Shown in pieces: positions 5,037-7,769 of a stretch of 7,769 nt of DNA. Each line of letters opens with the position of its first letter. Position 1 is the first letter of the stretch. The stretch covers positions 1-7,769 of the forward strand of contig JAICSD010000209.1 in NCBI GenBank assembly GCA_025937075.1. The letters run 5' to 3'. The position numbers and the translations under genes are program-made. Source of the stretch: Vicinamibacteria bacterium. Its GTDB lineage: Bacteria > Acidobacteriota > Vicinamibacteria > Vicinamibacterales > 2-12-FULL-66-21. A model generated the notes under the pieces. That model saw only the letters and a program-made list of their open reading frames with translations, ran no database searches and was not told where the DNA came from.

Positions 5037-5972
5037 TTGGGCTCCGTTCTCCTCACGCGCAGAATTCCTTCGTCGGCTCTCTCCAGGCTGCAGCAGGCAC
5101 ACGACGTCGACGTGCATCACGGTGATGCCGGCCTCCCTCACGACGAGCTGCTGCGCCGCGTCGCGAACAAGGAGGGACTGATCACCGTCTTCACCGACCG
5201 CATCGACGGCAGCGTCATGGATGCCGGATCGCGTCTGCGCGTCGTCGCGAACGTGGGGGTCGGATACGATCACATCGATGCGGCGGCGGCAAGAGCGCGA
5301 GGGATCGTGGTCACGAACACGCCTGACGTCCTGACCGAGGCGACCGCCGAGCTGACGTGGGCGCTGATCCTCGGCATCGCAAGGCGCGTCGCCGAGGGGG
5401 ACAGGCTCATTCGTGCCGGGCGCTGGAAGGGCTGGGCTCCCGATTTCATGATCGGCACGGAGCTGCGCGGCAAGCAACTCGGGATCGTCGGAGCGGGCCG
5501 GATCGGCCGTGCCGTTGCAGCGAAGGCCCCGGCGTTCGGCATGACGGCGGCGTTCGCAACGCGCGGCAAGGGGCCGCGCGAGCCGGGCATGCTGTCACTG
5601 GACGAGCTCCTGGTGACCTCGGACGTCGTCTCCATTCACGCGCCGCTCACGCCGGAGACGCGACATCTGATCGATCGCAAGGCGCTGGTGCGCATGAAGC
5701 GTTCGGCGTTGCTCGTCAACACGGCGCGCGGGCCGCTGGTCGACGAGGAGGCGCTCGCGTGGGCGCTCGGCGAGCGCCTTCTCGCAGGCGCAGCGCTGGA
5801 CGTCTTCGAGCGCGAGCCCGAGGTGCATCCTGTGCTGCTGACGATGGAGAACGTGCTGGTGGTGCCGCACGTCGGCAGCGCCACCCGTGAGACGCGGACG
5901 GCGATGGCGGACCTCGCCGTCAGCAACGTGCTCGCCGTGCTCGCGGGCGAGCCGGCGCTCACACCCGTCTAG
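5037..5972 (+). CDS. D-isomer-specific 2-hydroxyacid dehydrogenase (glyoxylate/hydroxypyruvate reductase-like)
   Basis: These enzymes reduce 2-oxoacids such as glyoxylate or hydroxypyruvate to D-2-hydroxyacids using NAD(P)H. The 311 residues match the family. The catalytic domain opens with SVLLTRRIP and includes NVGVGYDHID (~72-81). The nucleotide-binding motif GAGRIG is at 152-157, and the catalytic triad is Arg231 (NTARGPLVD), Glu260 (FEREPEVHP) and His278 (VPHVGSAT). After the second strand of the Rossmann fold the sequence is ATRGKG, with Arg where NAD-dependent members usually have Asp, hinting at NADPH. The TTG at 5037 gives the normal family N-terminus and directly follows the TGA of the 70-residue gene. 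No encapsulation-like helix is seen at either end, so it may act in the cytosol. The exact substrate is uncertain. Confidence 0.92.
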   Translation: MGSVLLTRRIPSSALSRLQQAHDVDVHHGDAGLPHDELLRRVANKEGLITVFTDRIDGSVMDAGSRLRVVANVGVGYDHIDAAAARARGIVVTNTPDVLTEATAELTWALILGIARRVAEGDRLIRAGRWKGWAPDFMIGTELRGKQLGIVGAGRIGRAVAAKAPAFGMTAAFATRGKGPREPGMLSLDELLVTSDVVSIHAPLTPETRHLIDRKALVRMKRSALLVNTARGPLVDEEALAWALGERLLAGAALDVFEREPEVHPVLLTMENVLVVPHVGSATRETRTAMADLAVSNVLAVLAGEPALTPV

Positions 5973-6005
5973 CAGGCGCTGTACACTGAGGTGCCCTACA
6001 TCTTC

Positions 6006-6033
6006 AGATTTTCGGCATTCGGCATTCGCCATT
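6006..6033. repeat. Period-7 tandem repeat overlapping the endonuclease III start
   Basis: Heptamers AGATTTT, CGGCATT, CGGCATT and CGCCATT run into the TTG start at 6032. As with the element before the third BMC-P gene, the period is seven, each unit holds an ATT/TTT core, and the array ends at a start codon, although the consensus differs. Confidence 0.55.
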
Positions 6034-6721
6034 GACACCGACAGCGAAAGCTCCCGTGGCACTCGTGATGCGCCGTCTCGCCAAAGCGATCGACGGGCTC
6101 GACGAGCCTGCGGTGGAGAAGATCGCCAAGGACCAGCAGGAGGATCCGTTTCAGGTCCTCATCGCGACGATGCTGTCGGCGCAGACGCGGGATGCGGTGA
6201 CGCACGCGGCGTCGATTCGGCTGTTTCGGGCCGCGCGCACGCCGCGCACCATGGCGAAGCTGCCGGTGAAGCGGATCGAGGAGCTGATCTATCCGGTCAG
6301 CTTCTACCGCAACAAGGCCGTGCACGTGCAGGCTGCGTGCGCGCAGATCATGTCGCGCTTCGGCGGCCGGGTGCCCTCTACGATGGAGGCGCTTCTGTCG
6401 CTGCCCGGGGTCGGGCGGAAGACGGCAAATCTCGTGCTGATCCTGGCGCACAGCAGCCAGGACAACATCTGCGTCGACACGCACGTCCATCGGATCGCGA
6501 ATCGTCTGGGCTGGGTGCGGACGAGGACGCCCGAGGAGACGGAGCGCGCGCTCTACACGGTGGCGCGCAGGCGTTGGTGGCCGCTGATCAATTTGTATCT
6601 CGTCACGTGGGGCCAGAACGTCTGCCGGCCGCTGTATCCTTTGTGCCCGCAGTGCGTGCTCGTCGACATGTGCCCCAGGATCGGCGTCACGAAAGTCGGC
6701 AAGCTGGTGCGCTCATCGTGA
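6032..6721 (+). CDS. nth: Endonuclease III (Nth), DNA glycosylase/AP lyase
   Basis: Nth removes oxidised pyrimidines and nicks abasic sites in base excision repair. With the TTG start there are 229 residues. The helix-hairpin-helix motif LPGVGRKTANLVL holds the catalytic Lys130, and VDTHVHR holds the catalytic Asp149. The [4Fe-4S] signature is intact: Cys198-x6-Cys205-x2-Cys208-x5-Cys214. An N-terminal HhH-GPD helix region with MLSAQTRD is also present. The start is uncertain: TTG 6032 lies on the end of a heptamer repeat, while ATG 6068 would shorten the protein by 12 residues without touching conserved parts. No clear ribosome binding site decides between them. It is unrelated to the BMC genes by function and begins the right-hand housekeeping group. 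Confidence 0.95.
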   Translation: MTPTAKAPVALVMRRLAKAIDGLDEPAVEKIAKDQQEDPFQVLIATMLSAQTRDAVTHAASIRLFRAARTPRTMAKLPVKRIEELIYPVSFYRNKAVHVQAACAQIMSRFGGRVPSTMEALLSLPGVGRKTANLVLILAHSSQDNICVDTHVHRIANRLGWVRTRTPEETERALYTVARRRWWPLINLYLVTWGQNVCRPLYPLCPQCVLVDMCPRIGVTKVGKLVRSS

Positions 6722-6722
6722 T

Positions 6723-6742
6723 CGCGCAACGTTAGTTGCGCG
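6723..6742. repeat. Perfect inverted repeat between nth and the cyclophilin gene
   Basis: CGCGCAAC-GTTA-GTTGCGCG makes an 8-bp GC-rich stem with a 4-nt loop, starting 2 bp after the nth stop. No T-run follows, so it is not a standard intrinsic terminator. It could be an mRNA 3'-end or processing hairpin, or an operator for a dimeric regulator. Confidence 0.6.
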
Positions 6743-6762
6743 AAAGACCAGAGAGAAGAGAC

Positions 6763-7317
6763 ATGCGTTTCAGACTCCTGATTGCTCTCATCGGTACCCT
6801 GTGGATCGTCCCCGCCGCGGCGCAGGTGAAGTCGCCGGGCGCCGGTCCGATCGTGGTGCTCGAGACGTCGAAAGGCGTGATCGAGTTCGAGACGTACCCT
6901 GAAGAAGCACCGAAGACAGTCGCGCGCGTGCTCGAACTGGTGAAGAAAGGCTTCTACAATGGCCAGCGGTTCCATCGCGCCGAGCCGAACTTCCTCATAC
7001 AGATCGGCGATCCGGTGTCGCGCGACATGAGCCGTGAGGAATGGTGGGGACGGCAGGGAAGTGGAAAGCCCCTTGGCGTCGCAGAGATCACGAAGAAGCG
7101 ACGCCACCTCGCGGGCGCGGTGTCGATGGCCTACCCCGGAACGGACAAGGCGGCGGCCGACAGCCAATTCTTCATCACGCGGCGCGCGGCGCCGGAGCTC
7201 GATGGCAAGTACACCGTGTTCGGCCGCGTCGTGAAGGGCATGGACGTCGTCGCGAAGATTCAGAAGCGCGACATGCTCAAACGAGCGTATCTGAAGGACG
7301 AGGCGGCAAAATCCTGA
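6763..7317 (+). CDS. Secreted cyclophilin-type peptidyl-prolyl cis-trans isomerase
   Basis: Cyclophilins catalyse cis-trans isomerisation of X-Pro bonds. The ATG at 6763 follows a purine-rich AGAGAAGAG stretch and gives a clear signal peptide: RFR, a hydrophobic core (~5-16), and an AAA-Q cleavage site near residue 20, so the enzyme acts in the periplasm. The mature domain has VLETSKGVIEFETYPEEAPKTVA, FYNGQRFHRAEPNFLIQIGDP (catalytic Arg72), SMAYPGTDKAAADSQFFIT (Gln135, Phe136) and DGKYTVFGRVVKGMDVV. Human CypA's QGGD is QIGD here. The full length of 184 residues is normal for a bacterial periplasmic cyclophilin. The 3' end overlaps the convergent DUF72 gene by 41 bp. A TTG at 6736 is in frame but would disrupt the signal peptide and is rejected. 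Confidence 0.95.
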   Translation: MRFRLLIALIGTLWIVPAAAQVKSPGAGPIVVLETSKGVIEFETYPEEAPKTVARVLELVKKGFYNGQRFHRAEPNFLIQIGDPVSRDMSREEWWGRQGSGKPLGVAEITKKRRHLAGAVSMAYPGTDKAAADSQFFITRRAAPELDGKYTVFGRVVKGMDVVAKIQKRDMLKRAYLKDEAAKS

Positions 7318-7769
7318 CGCTGCCTTTCAGCTCGGGGAAGTGCTCCACGAACGACTCGGGGTATTCGCCCGTCAGCGGCTGCCCCAGCCGCTTCTTGATT
7401 GTGGCGGCGTTGGCAACCGACTTCGCGGAGAAATGATTGTTCGTGTAGAGATACGCCTTCTTCACGCGCTCTGACGCCTCGTCCGCCGCTTCGGCGATCG
7501 GCTCCAGCTCCGCGGCCGAATAGAGATAGTTGTAGCGATCCTCGCTGCTGTCGTGCTTCCACCACTGCGCGGCGTTCCGGCCGTGCAGCCGCATGTAGTA
7601 GAACGTCCGCACGTTGGGGAGCAACGTCTGCCGGATCGAGAACCGAAACTTCGGCTCGTCGATCTGTACCCAGGCCGCGCCAAAGGCGTTGAGCATCGAC
7701 AGCGTGTCGCCGATCGCGTCGCTCCAGCTCTTGTGCCGAAGCTCCACGGCGACGGGGTAATCGTCGAAA
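7277..7769 (-). CDS. DUF72 family protein, N-terminal part beyond the window edge
   Basis: DUF72 proteins are TIM-barrel-like proteins of unknown biochemical function, widespread in bacteria. The frame is open to the right edge: residues FDDYPVAV precede the GTG at 7747, and together they read YPVAVELRHKSW, a typical DUF72 strand, so the true start is outside the window. Other family marks are the segment RLHGRNAAQWW, the YNYLYSAAELEPIA stretch, and YLYTNNHFSAKSVANA. About 164 residues are visible of a protein usually ~230-300 long. The stop at 7277-7279 lies inside the cyclophilin gene, giving a tail-to-tail overlap. It is the only minus-strand gene here and marks the end of the plus-strand block. 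Confidence 0.93.
   Translation of the reverse strand, partial: FDDYPVAVELRHKSWSDAIGDTLSMLNAFGAAWVQIDEPKFRFSIRQTLLPNVRTFYYMRLHGRNAAQWWKHDSSEDRYNYLYSAAELEPIAEAADEASERVKKAYLYTNNHFSAKSVANAATIKKRLGQPLTGEYPESFVEHFPELKGSVRILPPRPSDTLV

Noticed and set aside
4782..5477. Minus-strand open frame opposite the Cys/His gene and the dehydrogenase 5' part
   Set aside because: It crosses two genes, has no recognisable domain, and its composition is that of an antisense shadow. It is the main rival to the 70-residue gene, but that gene has meaningful motifs at both ends.
5973..6005. Sigma-70 promoter before nth (TACACT near 5982)
   Set aside because: No convincing -35 element at the right spacing; a lone hexamer match is not enough.
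5887..6735. Plus-strand open frame overlapping the dehydrogenase end and nth
   Set aside because: It is an alternative-frame shadow of nth, Arg/Ala-rich with no domain, while nth shows a full HhH and Fe-S signature.
7260..7565. Second minus-strand frame inside the DUF72 region
   Set aside because: The DUF72 frame carries the conserved motifs; this one is an offset shadow.

Overview
This is a compact, high-GC bacterial window, almost wholly coding. All genes but one read on the plus strand. Gene junctions are tight (two ATGA overlaps, one stop directly abutting a start) and TTG or GTG starts are common. The protein style, together with short palindromic and tandem repeats in the few intergenic gaps, suggests an uncultured soil or groundwater Acidobacteriota, perhaps Vicinamibacteria. 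That assignment is an impression from style and was not tested.

Layout. (1) Positions 1-2591 carry housekeeping genes: the 3' two-thirds of glmM (cell-wall amino-sugar synthesis), pdxJ (vitamin B6 synthesis), a membrane-anchored TPR protein, and a tiny membrane-anchored YHS/TRASH-like cysteine protein. (2) Positions 2588-5036 form a small bacterial microcompartment (BMC) locus: a class II (zinc) aldolase with a C-terminal extension ending in an encapsulation-peptide-like helix, one BMC-H hexamer shell protein, three different BMC-P (EutN/CcmL) pentamer proteins, and an unrecognised 70-residue protein. That last protein starts with an encapsulation-peptide-like helix and ends in a Cys/His cluster. 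(3) Positions 5037-5972 encode a D-2-hydroxyacid dehydrogenase whose TTG start directly follows the stop of the 70-residue protein. (4) Positions 6032-7317 encode endonuclease III and a secreted cyclophilin. (5) A DUF72 gene on the minus strand runs off the right edge and overlaps the cyclophilin 3' end by 41 bp.

Working model (inference). The aldolase would split a ketose/deoxyketose 1-phosphate into DHAP and a short aldehyde (lactaldehyde or glycolaldehyde) inside a shell of one hexamer type and three pentamer types. This resembles the planctomycete/verrucomicrobial (PVM) sugar-aldehyde compartments. The usual partners (CoA-acylating aldehyde dehydrogenase, phosphotransacylase PduL, BMC-T trimers) are absent from the window, so they are either elsewhere in the genome or replaced by something else. 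The small Cys/His protein is the most novel-looking component.
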